Below, one piece after another: positions 27,795-36,261 of a stretch of DNA of 64,000 bases. Where the stretch lies: positions 186,001 through 250,000 of the forward strand of contig CAZDEY010000003.1 of NCBI GenBank assembly GCA_964504565.1, written 5' to 3'. The stretch's first letter is position 1. Each line of letters starts with the position of its first letter. A program made the translations under genes and the position numbers. The notes beneath the pieces were generated by a model. It was not told the origin of the DNA, made no database searches, and saw only the letters and a list, made by a program, of their open reading frames with translations. The DNA is from Cesiribacter sp964504565 (GTDB taxonomy: Bacteria; Bacteroidota; Bacteroidia; Cytophagales; Cyclobacteriaceae).

Positions 27795-29165
27795 TTGAAA
27801 ACCCTTATCCTATCTTTACTTATTTGGCCGGCCTTACTTACAGTGCACAGCGGAGCCGCCCAAACTACTACTAATTCCTTGCCTGAGAATGGTTCGCGCG
27901 TGTTCATTATTGAGCTGAAAGGCGATATTGACCCTCGCACTAACCGATATACCGAATTGGCGCTGGAGGAGGCTGCTGATTACGATGCTGATATAGTTAT
28001 AGTGGAAATGGATACCTACGGCGGCGTAGTTACCGATGCTGATGACATCCGCACCCGTTTTCTCAACTACGAAAAGCCGCTATGGGTGTTTATAAACAAG
28101 GATGCTGCCTCCGCCGGAGCCTTAATTTCTCTGGCCTGCGATTCTATTTATATGGCTAAGGGAGCTAGCATTGGCGCAGCTACCGTAGTAAATGGCACCG
28201 ACGGCGCGGCCGCACCCGATAAATACCAGAGCTATATGCGATCGATTATGCGGGCAACAGCCGAAGCGAACGGTCGCGACCCCCGAATTGCCGAGGCTAT
28301 GGTAGATGAAAATCTGGCGGTTGATTCAATAAGCACAAGTGGACAGGTGATTACTTTTTCTACTTCGGAGGCTATAAAATGGGGCTACTGCGAGGGCCAG
28401 GTAGAATCGATTGAGGATTTACTGAGCCGCAACGGGATTGAGAATTACCAGCTAAAAACCTTTGAGTTGAGCTGGGCCGAAAAATTGATTGCCTTGGTTA
28501 TAAACCCTTTTGTCAGTGGAATTCTGATTCTCATAATCATTGGCGGCCTGTATTTTGAACTGCAAACTCCAGGCGTAGGTTTTCCAATACTGGCATCCGC
28601 CATTGCCTTGGTGCTTTACCTGGTGCCCTATTACCTTAACGGCATAGCGGAGTATTGGGAAGTGATTATGTTTTTTGCCGGCTTAGCCCTGATAGCCCTA
28701 GAAGTTTTTGTAATTCCCGGTTTTGGTATAGCGGGTATTAGCGGTTTCATCCTCACGTTTGGGTCGTTAATACTGATGATGATCAATAACGATAACTTTG
28801 ACTTCTCCCTAATACCGTTCTCCCAAATTATAAGTGCTATGCTTTCGGCGACCATCGGTTTGCTTGGGGGTGTATTGCTGATAGTATTCGGAGGAATTCG
28901 CTTTACCCAGTCCAAAGCCTTTCGCCGCATTGCCCTGGAAGAGGTTCAGGATAGAAAAGCCGGCTATACCGCCGCCTTTAGAGAAGAATCATTGGTGGGG
29001 CAGGTTGGCATTGCCTATACGGTGCTTCGGCCATCGGGGAAAGTTAAAATTGGTGATCGCGTGTTTGATGCTTATACACGCGGAGATTATATTTCGGCCG
29101 GCGATAAAATTCTGGTTATGGAGGATAATGGCAATTCGCTTAAAGTTCAATTGGTGGAAGAATGA
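27795..29165 (+). CDS. NfeD-family membrane-bound serine protease (ClpP class)
   Basis: A 456-residue protein of the long NfeD type. It has a signal peptide, then a ClpP/crotonase-like protease domain (about 30-220) with the nucleophile in NKDAASAGALISLAC and the partner region AKGASIGAATVV. Four to five transmembrane helices follow (about 230-370). The C-terminal OB-fold domain is NfeD itself (about 385-456, LVGQVGIAYTVLRPSGKVKI). Homologues cleave stomatin-like proteins and affect membrane quality control. The start is TTG at 27795, and the stop overlaps kdsB as ATGA. Confidence 0.92.
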   Translation: MKTLILSLLIWPALLTVHSGAAQTTTNSLPENGSRVFIIELKGDIDPRTNRYTELALEEAADYDADIVIVEMDTYGGVVTDADDIRTRFLNYEKPLWVFINKDAASAGALISLACDSIYMAKGASIGAATVVNGTDGAAAPDKYQSYMRSIMRATAEANGRDPRIAEAMVDENLAVDSISTSGQVITFSTSEAIKWGYCEGQVESIEDLLSRNGIENYQLKTFELSWAEKLIALVINPFVSGILILIIIGGLYFELQTPGVGFPILASAIALVLYLVPYYLNGIAEYWEVIMFFAGLALIALEVFVIPGFGIAGISGFILTFGSLILMMINNDNFDFSLIPFSQIISAMLSATIGLLGGVLLIVFGGIRFTQSKAFRRIALEEVQDRKAGYTAAFREESLVGQVGIAYTVLRPSGKVKIGDRVFDAYTRGDYISAGDKILVMEDNGNSLKVQLVEE

Positions 29166-29917
29166 AGATTGTAGCTATTATACCCGCCCGCTGGGCCAGC
29201 AGCCGTTTCCCCGGTAAACCCCTGGCCGATATTGAAGGCCGACCTATGATTGTGCGGGTTATGCAGCAGGTAGCCAAATGTCCGGAGATTTCGGAAGTAC
29301 TGGTAGCTACTGACCATAATTCTATAGTACAGGCCGTTGAGAACGCTAGGGGTCAAGCCATACTTACCTCGGAAGATCACCAGAGCGGTACCGACCGTTG
29401 CTACGAAGCATATACAAGTAGCGGTTTACAGGCTGATTTTATACTAAATGTTCAGGGCGATGAACCCTATATAAACCCCAGGCAACTTTCGGCGCTGTGC
29501 CAATCCTTAACCCAGGAAACCCAACTGGCTACCATTGTAAAGCGAATAACTTCGGCCGAACCGGTGCATAACCCTAACGTAGTTAAGGCTGTGCGGGCGG
29601 CAAGTGGACAAGCCTTATACTTTAGCCGTTCAGCGGTGCCCTACCTTAGAGGTGAACTGCCGGAAAATTGGCATCAAAAAGCATCTTATTGGCAGCATAT
29701 CGGTGTGTATGCCTACCGTAGCGATTTACTGGCGAAAATAACTAAACTACCGGTTAGTCCATTAGAAGACTCTGAAAAGCTAGAGCAACTGCGCTGGCTG
29801 GAAGCGGGCTATACCATCCATACTACCGAAACCAGCCAAAGTTCCGTAGGCATTGATACTCCCGAGGATCTGACGGAAGCACTAAAACTCTATACCGGCT
29901 TTTATGAAGATAGGTAA
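29162..29917 (+). CDS. kdsB: CMP-KDO synthetase KdsB
   Basis: Activates 3-deoxy-D-manno-octulosonate with CTP for attachment to lipid A. The N-terminal nucleotide-binding motif IPARWASSRFPGKPLADI is complete, and the family segments NVQGDEPYINP, FSRSAVPYLR and QHIGVYAYR follow. The 251-residue length is standard. It overlaps NfeD by 4 bp and the carbonic anhydrase gene by 14 bp. Confidence 0.96.
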   Translation: MKIVAIIPARWASSRFPGKPLADIEGRPMIVRVMQQVAKCPEISEVLVATDHNSIVQAVENARGQAILTSEDHQSGTDRCYEAYTSSGLQADFILNVQGDEPYINPRQLSALCQSLTQETQLATIVKRITSAEPVHNPNVVKAVRAASGQALYFSRSAVPYLRGELPENWHQKASYWQHIGVYAYRSDLLAKITKLPVSPLEDSEKLEQLRWLEAGYTIHTTETSQSSVGIDTPEDLTEALKLYTGFYEDR

Positions 29918-30404
29918 ACAAGTGTTTATTGCCCCCAATGCTACGGTAATTGGCCAAGTTGAGCTGGCCGATGAAGCCTCCGTATGGTTTGGAGCGGTAA
30001 TGCGGGGCGACAGCGATAAAATAACTATTGGAAATAGAACCAACATTCAGGATGGGGCTATAATTCACGTTGACCCGGGCGTACCGGCAACTTTAGGCAA
30101 CAATGTTGTTATTGGCCACGCCGCCATTGTGCACGGAGCCGAAGTGAAGGATGGAAGCCTGATTGGGATGCGGGCTACCCTATTGAATCGGGTAGTAGTA
30201 GGTAAAGGCTGTATAGTTGGGGCGAATGCGCTAGTAACTGAAGGTACTGTAATTCCGGACGGCTCATTGGTGTTAGGCTCGCCGGCCAAAGTAGTTCGAC
30301 AGTTAAAGCCGGAGGAGCAAGAAAAAATTATAAAAAATGCCGCTCATTATGCAGAACTCGGGAAAAAGTATCTGGCTGGGGAGTTTGAGATTTATAAGCA
30401 TTAG
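29904..30404 (+). CDS. gamma carbonic anhydrase family protein
   Basis: A trimeric left-handed beta-helix protein of the gamma class. The metal ligands are expected in DGAIIHVD (about residue 55) and the two His of GHAAIVHGAE (about 73-78). The 166 residues are mostly hexapeptide repeats, followed by a short C-terminal helix (AAHYAELGKKYLAGEF). Members may hydrate CO2 or be inactive relatives; the residues cannot separate these. It ends the NfeD-kdsB unit. Confidence 0.9.
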   Translation: MKIGKQVFIAPNATVIGQVELADEASVWFGAVMRGDSDKITIGNRTNIQDGAIIHVDPGVPATLGNNVVIGHAAIVHGAEVKDGSLIGMRATLLNRVVVGKGCIVGANALVTEGTVIPDGSLVLGSPAKVVRQLKPEEQEKIIKNAAHYAELGKKYLAGEFEIYKH

Positions 30405-30526
30405 AATTTTAAATTCGGCAAGAGTAAATATTGCTATACAAGTGCTGTGAATCTTAAGTTAGTTAGGCTTAATAAAAGTACGCGTTTTGCCATCCTAATC
30501 CGCACCAGGTCAGATATGAGATTTCA

Positions 30527-30559
30527 AGACCTATAAGGTTTTAGAAACCTTATAGGTCT
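30527..30559. repeat. perfect 15-bp inverted repeat in an intergenic region
   Basis: Arms agacctataaggttt and aaaccttataggtct with a 3-base loop (tag). No T tract follows on either strand, so it is not a standard terminator. Its sequence is of a kind scattered between genes in Bacteroidota genomes (recalled, not searched). A single arm-like stretch (ccttataggt) recurs at about 38144. Confidence 0.75.
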
Positions 30560-30622
30560 AAATACGCACAAAAAAAGCGAAACCTGCGCAGGCCTTGCTT
30601 AAATATTCATAAATAATCAATA

Positions 30623-31279
30623 CTATAATCGGGTATCCACTACCGTTACGCCAGGGTATTTTTTCTTGTCAAATGAAAACTGGCTGTCCGGTATATTGGC
30701 TCCGGCGTTTAAGTTTTTAATGTTGAATACGTAGCGGGTGCCGTTCTTTTCGTAAAGCGTAAAGTTCGAAATTGTCATATCAGCTTTGTTTACCGCCATC
30801 TGGATCTTAAAGAAGTTAGTTTCCTGGGCTTTCTCCGGTACCAAATCAATTAAGTGATGGGCTTTACCGTTAATACTCTGCTCTCCCTTTAGCAGGTACT
30901 TAAACCCTTTACGGTACAGGTTATGAATTTCCGATGGGTTAAAATCGTCGTTCATTTCATCTTCCAGACTACTAATATACACTTCCTGTGCATCCGGCTG
31001 GTAAACCCAGAGCGTAGAACCGTCTGACATATATTCCTGCCCGTTCCATTCCAGGCGAAATTTTCTGCCGCTGCGGCTAAATTTGCCTTCCATTTCAATA
31101 TTGGTATTAGCGGCATCATTAACTAACTGATTAGTAAAATCGGCCGAGAAGCTACCCATAGCTTCGTACTTTTTGCTAACCTTATCCAGCACCTTCAGGG
31201 CTTCCGGATCGTACTGGGCGTATGCGGCCCCTACCCCTAGCACCATAATCAGGCTTAGTAAATACAATCTTTTTATCAT
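30623..31279 (-). CDS. lolA: LolA-like outer-membrane lipoprotein carrier
   Basis: A periplasmic chaperone that carries lipoproteins from the inner to the outer membrane. The 218 residues begin with a signal peptide (GVGAAYAQ), followed by the LolA fold with KYEAMGSFSADFTNQLV and the conserved GKFSRSGRKFRLEW and YMSDGSTLWVYQPDAQEVYI. It lies 4 bp downstream of ftsK, the usual Bacteroidota order. Confidence 0.93.
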   Translation of the reverse strand: MIKRLYLLSLIMVLGVGAAYAQYDPEALKVLDKVSKKYEAMGSFSADFTNQLVNDAANTNIEMEGKFSRSGRKFRLEWNGQEYMSDGSTLWVYQPDAQEVYISSLEDEMNDDFNPSEIHNLYRKGFKYLLKGEQSINGKAHHLIDLVPEKAQETNFFKIQMAVNKADMTISNFTLYEKNGTRYVFNIKNLNAGANIPDSQFSFDKKKYPGVTVVDTRL

Positions 31280-31283
31280 ATCA

Positions 31284-33809
31284 TTAATACTTAGTATGCT
31301 TTTCCTTTATGCTACTCAATAATTGTTCCAAAGCGTACTCATCCGGCACTAAAACTTCTCGGGCCTTGCTTCCTTCAAACGGTCCAACTATTCCGGCGGC
31401 CTCTAGCTGATCAATTAAGCGGCCGGCGCGGTTGTAGCCTAACTTTAGTTTACGTTGAATTAGCGAGGTGCTTCCCTGCTGGTGTATAACGATTAATTTG
31501 GCAGCATCTTCAAACATGTTATCCCGATCGGCCAAATCTACCTCTCCTACTTTACTATCATCGTTATCACCTACAAATTCCGGTAACAAATACGCATTTT
31601 CGTAACCCCGCTGGCTACCTATAAATTCAACTACCGCATCAACCTCCGGCGTATCTAAAAAGGCACACTGCAAGCGTATTAAATCCGAACCCAGAGAAAG
31701 CAGCATATCACCCTGCCCAATTAGCTGATCGGCCCCGCCGGTATCCAGAATGGTGCGCGAGTCTACCTTACTGGTAACCCGAAACGATAGGCGGGCGGGG
31801 AAGTTTGCCTTAATGATACCGGTTATTACGTTTACCGACGGACGCTGGGTAGCTACTACCAGGTGTATACCAATAGCGCGGGCTAGCTGAGCCAGCCGGG
31901 CAATGGGGGTTTCAACCTCCTTACCGGCCGTCATCATTAGGTCGGCTAGTTCATCAATTACTAATACAATATAAGGCAAGAAGCGATGGCCTTTTTCCGG
32001 GTTCAACCTGCGCCGTACAAATTTGGCATTGTACTCTTTAAGGTTTCTGCACCCGGCATCTTTCAGTAAGTCGTAGCGGGTATCCATTTCAATACACAGT
32101 GAATTAAGCGTATTTACTACTTTACTGGTATCAGTAATAATAGGGTCTTCGCTATCGGGTAGTTTAGCTAGGAAGTGCCGTTCTATTTTATTAAAAAGGG
32201 TTAATTCAACCTTTTTAGGATCGACCAGTACGAATTTTAGCTGGCTAGGATGTTTTTTATAAAGCAATGAGGCCAGCAACACATTTAAACCAACCGACTT
32301 ACCCTGACCGGTAGCCCCGGCAATTAGCAAGTGGGGCATTTTGGCTAAATCGGTAACAAAAACTTCGTTGCTGATAGTTTTACCTAAAACCACCGGCAGT
32401 TCCTTATCACTCTTCATGAACTTCTCGGTAGTTACCACCGAATGCATGGACACCATTTCGCGGTTCTTATTCGGTACTTCAATACCAATAGTACCCTTAC
32501 CCGGAATTGGCGCAATTATCCGAATACCCAGGGCGGCTAAGCTCAAGGCAATATCATCTTCCAGGTTTTTGATCTTGGAAATTTTAACGCCTGGCTCCGG
32601 CACAATTTCGTAGAGGGTTACGGTTGGGCCAATGGTAGCTTTTATGCTGCTGATGCCTATTTTGAAGTTCACCAGCGTTTCTACAATCTTATCTTTATTG
32701 GCCCTAAGCTCATCTTCGGTTACCCGCACGCCGCCGTTATCGTACTGGTTCAGTAGGTCCACAGTAGGGTAGCGGTAACTGGCCAAGTCTAAGGTTGGGT
32801 CATAATTTTCCTGCTGTTCTACGGCTTCTTCGTCAAAATCATGGGCGGCAACCTCAAACCCTAAATCCTCCTCCGGCTCTTCTTCGTAGGCTTCTTCCGG
32901 TTGCGATGTAGCATCGGTAACTTCAAAATCCAATCCGTCGTGGCTGTTTATCACTTCCGAGGCCGGTTTAGGTTCTTCAGTGCCTTTCTTAACCGTCCAG
33001 CTCTGAAGTTCTTCTTCCTCACTATCATTACCTTCAACCTGAGCTACCGAAACCTCTTCCCGTGATTCTTCTTCCCAAGGAGCCAGTTCTTCTTGTTCCT
33101 CATCCGCCTCATCAAGTTCTTCCTCCGGTTCTTCGCCACCAATTGTTCTTTCTTCGGTTTGCGAAGTAAATAAGGTGGTTACGTTAAAAGTAAAAATTAC
33201 AAAAACCAGCAGGGCAAAAACCAATAACAGTATCGTTCCCCAACCAATAAAATCATGAAACATGCGAGCCAGTTCGTAGCCTATGCCGCCACTCAAAAAG
33301 CCCCAGGTTCCGGCGGTTTCCGATTGATATACCAGGTAGCCTAGCAACGTTCCAATCCAGAAAATCAGAAAAAAGCTGAAGCGGAAAACTTCGGTAAAGG
33401 CTAGTAAATCCTTCTTAAAAACTAGCTTGTAACCGGCTAAAAACAGCATAGGTGGTATAAGAAATGCCCCTAGCCCAAACCACATGAATATGAAATAGTA
33501 CCCCACCCAGGCCCCAAAAAGACCCAGGAGGTTTTCAATCTCTGCCCCGGATTCGCGCAGGGCTGTATCCCCAGTGCTTTCAATAACACTTTGGTCGGCC
33601 TGGCCGGTAAAAAGGTACGATACGAATGCCGTTAGCAAGTATACCGAGGCAATTATTAAGAAGAAGCCCACGGCTAGTTGCAGGCGGCGATCATTCAGAA
33701 ATTCTAGCTTGAGTTTAAATCGGCTACTCCCGGAACTGCTGCTGCGCGTAGCCTTTTTGGTATTAGGTTGTTTTTTAAATGTATTGCCTTTGGCGGTGTT
33801 TTTAGCCAT
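31284..33809 (-). CDS. ftsK: DNA translocase FtsK/SpoIIIE
   Basis: A membrane-anchored DNA pump that clears the chromosome dimer-resolution region at division. About 841 residues from the ATG at 33809; a TTG eight codons earlier is less likely. Four to five transmembrane helices (about 45-220) are followed by a very acidic linker (about 225-345). The motor domain comes next, with Walker A LIAGATGQGKSVGLN and Walker B IVLVIDELADLMM. The C-terminal winged-helix gamma domain reads STSLIQRKLKLGYNRAGRLI. It lies between pyrD and lolA. Confidence 0.96.
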   Translation of the reverse strand: MAKNTAKGNTFKKQPNTKKATRSSSSGSSRFKLKLEFLNDRRLQLAVGFFLIIASVYLLTAFVSYLFTGQADQSVIESTGDTALRESGAEIENLLGLFGAWVGYYFIFMWFGLGAFLIPPMLFLAGYKLVFKKDLLAFTEVFRFSFFLIFWIGTLLGYLVYQSETAGTWGFLSGGIGYELARMFHDFIGWGTILLLVFALLVFVIFTFNVTTLFTSQTEERTIGGEEPEEELDEADEEQEELAPWEEESREEVSVAQVEGNDSEEEELQSWTVKKGTEEPKPASEVINSHDGLDFEVTDATSQPEEAYEEEPEEDLGFEVAAHDFDEEAVEQQENYDPTLDLASYRYPTVDLLNQYDNGGVRVTEDELRANKDKIVETLVNFKIGISSIKATIGPTVTLYEIVPEPGVKISKIKNLEDDIALSLAALGIRIIAPIPGKGTIGIEVPNKNREMVSMHSVVTTEKFMKSDKELPVVLGKTISNEVFVTDLAKMPHLLIAGATGQGKSVGLNVLLASLLYKKHPSQLKFVLVDPKKVELTLFNKIERHFLAKLPDSEDPIITDTSKVVNTLNSLCIEMDTRYDLLKDAGCRNLKEYNAKFVRRRLNPEKGHRFLPYIVLVIDELADLMMTAGKEVETPIARLAQLARAIGIHLVVATQRPSVNVITGIIKANFPARLSFRVTSKVDSRTILDTGGADQLIGQGDMLLSLGSDLIRLQCAFLDTPEVDAVVEFIGSQRGYENAYLLPEFVGDNDDSKVGEVDLADRDNMFEDAAKLIVIHQQGSTSLIQRKLKLGYNRAGRLIDQLEAAGIVGPFEGSKAREVLVPDEYALEQLLSSIKEKHTKY

Positions 33810-33901
33810 ATACTTCGCTTTCCAGAATAGCAAAGCTAACGAAATTAGAGCAAAAAATAGTGCGGAAATTCTACGCTTTACCGCTAAAGCTCAGTTGTGA
33901 A

Positions 33902-34954
33902 TTACCCTCCTACCTTATTTAGCTCTACATCTATAATTGCTTGGTTTATCTCTTTAATCAGGGCCGGACCCCGGTACACAAAGCCGGTATACAACTGAAG
34001 CAAAGAAGCCCCGGCCTCTAGTTTTTCCAGCGCATCGGTAGCTGACATTATGCCCCCTACCCCAACTATCGGCACTTTGGGGCCCAAGGCTTTATGCAAA
34101 AAGCGTATAACTTCGGTACTTCTTCTTTCTAACGGTCGGCCACTTAAGCCCCCGGCTCCAATTTTACCAACCTCAACCTCCGGGGTGCTTAGGTTAGAAC
34201 GATCAATGGTTGTATTGGTAGCAATTAAGCCATCAAGCTCAGTTTCGAATGCTAATGCTATAATATCATCTAATTGGTGCTCGCTTAAATCGGGGGCAAT
34301 TTTTAAAAGAAGGGGGCGACGCTTATTCATGCTATTGTTAAGCTCCTGAATAGATGAAAGAAGTTTTTTTAGCGGTTCCTTATCCTGAAGTTCTCGCAGG
34401 TTAGGCGTGTTGGGCGAACTTACATTCACCACAAAATAGTCTACTACCGGGTACAATTCTTTAAAAGCCGAAAGGTAATCATTCGCAGCCTCGTCGTTTG
34501 GGGTATCCTTGTTCTTGCCAATATTTCCTCCTAAAATAATATTGCTGCGGCGGGCTTTTAGGCGTATTACAGCTTCCCGAACACCACCGTTATTGAAGCC
34601 CATTCGGTTGATTAGTGCTCTATCTTTAGGTAGCCTAAACAGTCGGGGTTGGGGGTTGCCTGGTTGGGGACGCGGCGTAAGCGTACCAATTTCCAGAAAA
34701 CCAAATCCTAAGTTGGCCAGCTCATCAACTAATACAGCATCTTTATCCAGGCCGGCGGCTAAACCTACCGGGTTAGGAAATTTGAGGCCGAACAATTCTC
34801 TTTCTAAAGCCGGGTGGTTTTGGGTATATAGTCTTTGGGTGAGCTTGGCGGCCCCCGGTATCTTCATTAATCCTTTAATTGAACTAAAGGTGGTGTGGTG
34901 GGCTTTTTCGGCCGGTAACCGAAAAAGTAATGGGCGGATTAGTTGACTATACAC
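33902..34954 (-). CDS. pyrD: dihydroorotate dehydrogenase (quinone) PyrD
   Basis: A membrane-associated flavoenzyme that oxidises dihydroorotate with quinone. The class 2 features are an N-terminal helix (YSQLIRPLLFRLPAEKAHHT), then FPNPVGLAAGLDKDA and the catalytic Ser in VVNVSSPNTPNLR. FMN-binding GVGGIMSATDALEKLEAGAS lies near the end. The frame is open to 35002, but a GTG at 34954 gives a start that aligns with the family's usual beginning and about 350 residues. Confidence 0.95.
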   Translation of the reverse strand: MYSQLIRPLLFRLPAEKAHHTTFSSIKGLMKIPGAAKLTQRLYTQNHPALERELFGLKFPNPVGLAAGLDKDAVLVDELANLGFGFLEIGTLTPRPQPGNPQPRLFRLPKDRALINRMGFNNGGVREAVIRLKARRSNIILGGNIGKNKDTPNDEAANDYLSAFKELYPVVDYFVVNVSSPNTPNLRELQDKEPLKKLLSSIQELNNSMNKRRPLLLKIAPDLSEHQLDDIIALAFETELDGLIATNTTIDRSNLSTPEVEVGKIGAGGLSGRPLERRSTEVIRFLHKALGPKVPIVGVGGIMSATDALEKLEAGASLLQLYTGFVYRGPALIKEINQAIIDVELNKVGG

Positions 34955-35002
34955 GGGCTTGCTTTTGGGCAAATATATTAAATAGAATTGTGTAGCCCTC
35001 AA

Positions 35003-35271
35003 GTTAGCCTCCGATACATCTTATTACATCTGATTAATTTCTTTTAAAAGCCAAATTACCCTCTTGGTACAGGCTGGTACTTGAAAACCATATCTAATTT
35101 TTCAGTCCGGCAAGAGTTTCATTGTTATACTTAAGGCGGGGTTCAGGCAATAAGAAGCCCGGTTTAGTAGTAAGCTTTTCTCTAAGTATATAGAATAGGA
35201 ACTTCCACCTACGAACCATCAACCAAAATATCAGTTTTAAGAATTGCTAATCACCACCACACTATAAAGAT
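35003..35271. other. intergenic region without a visible gene
   Basis: About 269 bp between divergent pyrD and OsmC. No gene is seen. It holds a 25-bp stretch (35106-35130) that resembles 30415-30439, sharing the 10-mer cggcaagagt and a following attg-tatac pattern. Confidence 0.5.
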
Positions 35272-35706
35272 ATGAAACGATACGCCCAAGCCTATTGGAA
35301 AGGCACCGGACTAGAAGGTAGCGGAAAAATTTCAACCCAAAGCCAGGTATTGAACAATCAGCCTTATTCTTTACAGACCCGCTTTAAAGATGAGAGTGGA
35401 AAATCCGGCACCAACCCGGAAGAGTTACTGGCTGCCGCCCACGCCGCCTGCTTTAATATGGCCTTAAGCTTTATGCTTAATGGAGCGGGCTACACTGCCG
35501 AAAGCCTGGAAACCAAGGCAGTAGTAGATATGGATACTTCGGGCAAGGATTTTAGAATTACCCAAATTACGTTGATGCTGGAAGGCAAAGTAGCCGAGAT
35601 TTCGGAGGACAAGTTTAAGGAATTAGCGGAAAACGCTAAGAAAAATTGTCCAATCTCCGCTGCCCTGGCCTCGGTTTCTATAAGTTTGGAGAGTAAATTA
35701 ATATAA
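35272..35706 (+). CDS. OsmC/Ohr family peroxiredoxin-like protein
   Basis: A 144-residue OsmC-fold protein that reduces organic hydroperoxides through two cysteines. Both are present: AAAHAACFNMALS near residue 61 and KKNCPISAAL near 128, the pattern of the OsmC rather than the Ohr branch. It stands alone, flanked by a divergent and a convergent gene. Confidence 0.92.
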   Translation: MKRYAQAYWKGTGLEGSGKISTQSQVLNNQPYSLQTRFKDESGKSGTNPEELLAAAHAACFNMALSFMLNGAGYTAESLETKAVVDMDTSGKDFRITQITLMLEGKVAEISEDKFKELAENAKKNCPISAALASVSISLESKLI

Positions 35707-35744
35707 AAGCTTTCTTAGTCTACTATATATTAACTAAAACTAGA

Positions 35745-36143
35745 TTAAAAGGGATTGTATAATATCAGGAAAAAAAATATTACTATCCCGAATGACCGTA
35801 CAGCTGTTGAAAGCAAATAGTTATTGGTAAACTCTGATGGAAAATTATTCTCTTTTAGCTTATTGAAAGACCTGAAGGAGGTATAAGCTATATATATTAT
35901 CAATGAGAAAAAATACGCTGCGAAAGATAGTATTGGTGAAATCATTTCAATACTTATAGTAATATTATACACCAATAACATAATAATTACTAATCCGAAA
36001 TAAAGAATACGATCTTTTGAAAATAGATCAATTAGCTCAGCTTTCTTTTCTGTACTTAGCTTCTTGTTTGCTCGTTCATTCAGCGCTCTAGCTATAAGAA
36101 TAAATGTTAAAAACACTATGAAGGGAATTATAAAATTATTCAT
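35745..36143 (-). CDS. unknown small membrane protein
   Basis: I do not recognise the family. The 132 residues contain four hydrophobic segments (about 3-17, 49-67, 70-90 and 113-130) and a basic loop (NERANKKLSTEKKAE), which suggests an inner-membrane protein. The region is more A+T-rich than its neighbours. It ends 38 bp from the convergent OsmC gene. Confidence 0.65.
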   Translation of the reverse strand: MNNFIIPFIVFLTFILIARALNERANKKLSTEKKAELIDLFSKDRILYFGLVIIMLLVYNITISIEMISPILSFAAYFFSLIIYIAYTSFRSFNKLKENNFPSEFTNNYLLSTAVRSFGIVIFFFLILYNPF

Positions 36144-36210
36144 GTATAAAATTCTAACTATATAGAATGGCTTTCAGCTAATTATGTCTTTAAAAATAGG
36201 CTAGCATATC

Positions 36211-36251
36211 CTCTTATAAAGAGCTTATTCGAAGTAAGCTCTTTATAAGAG
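36211..36251. repeat. perfect 17-bp inverted repeat between two minus-strand genes
   Basis: Arms ctcttataaagagctta and taagctctttataagag with a 7-base loop (ttcgaag). It lies just after the stop of the PLP-enzyme gene, so it could act as a 3' hairpin or terminator for it, but no T tract follows on the minus strand. Confidence 0.8.
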
Positions 36252-36261
36252 TAATTAGCTA

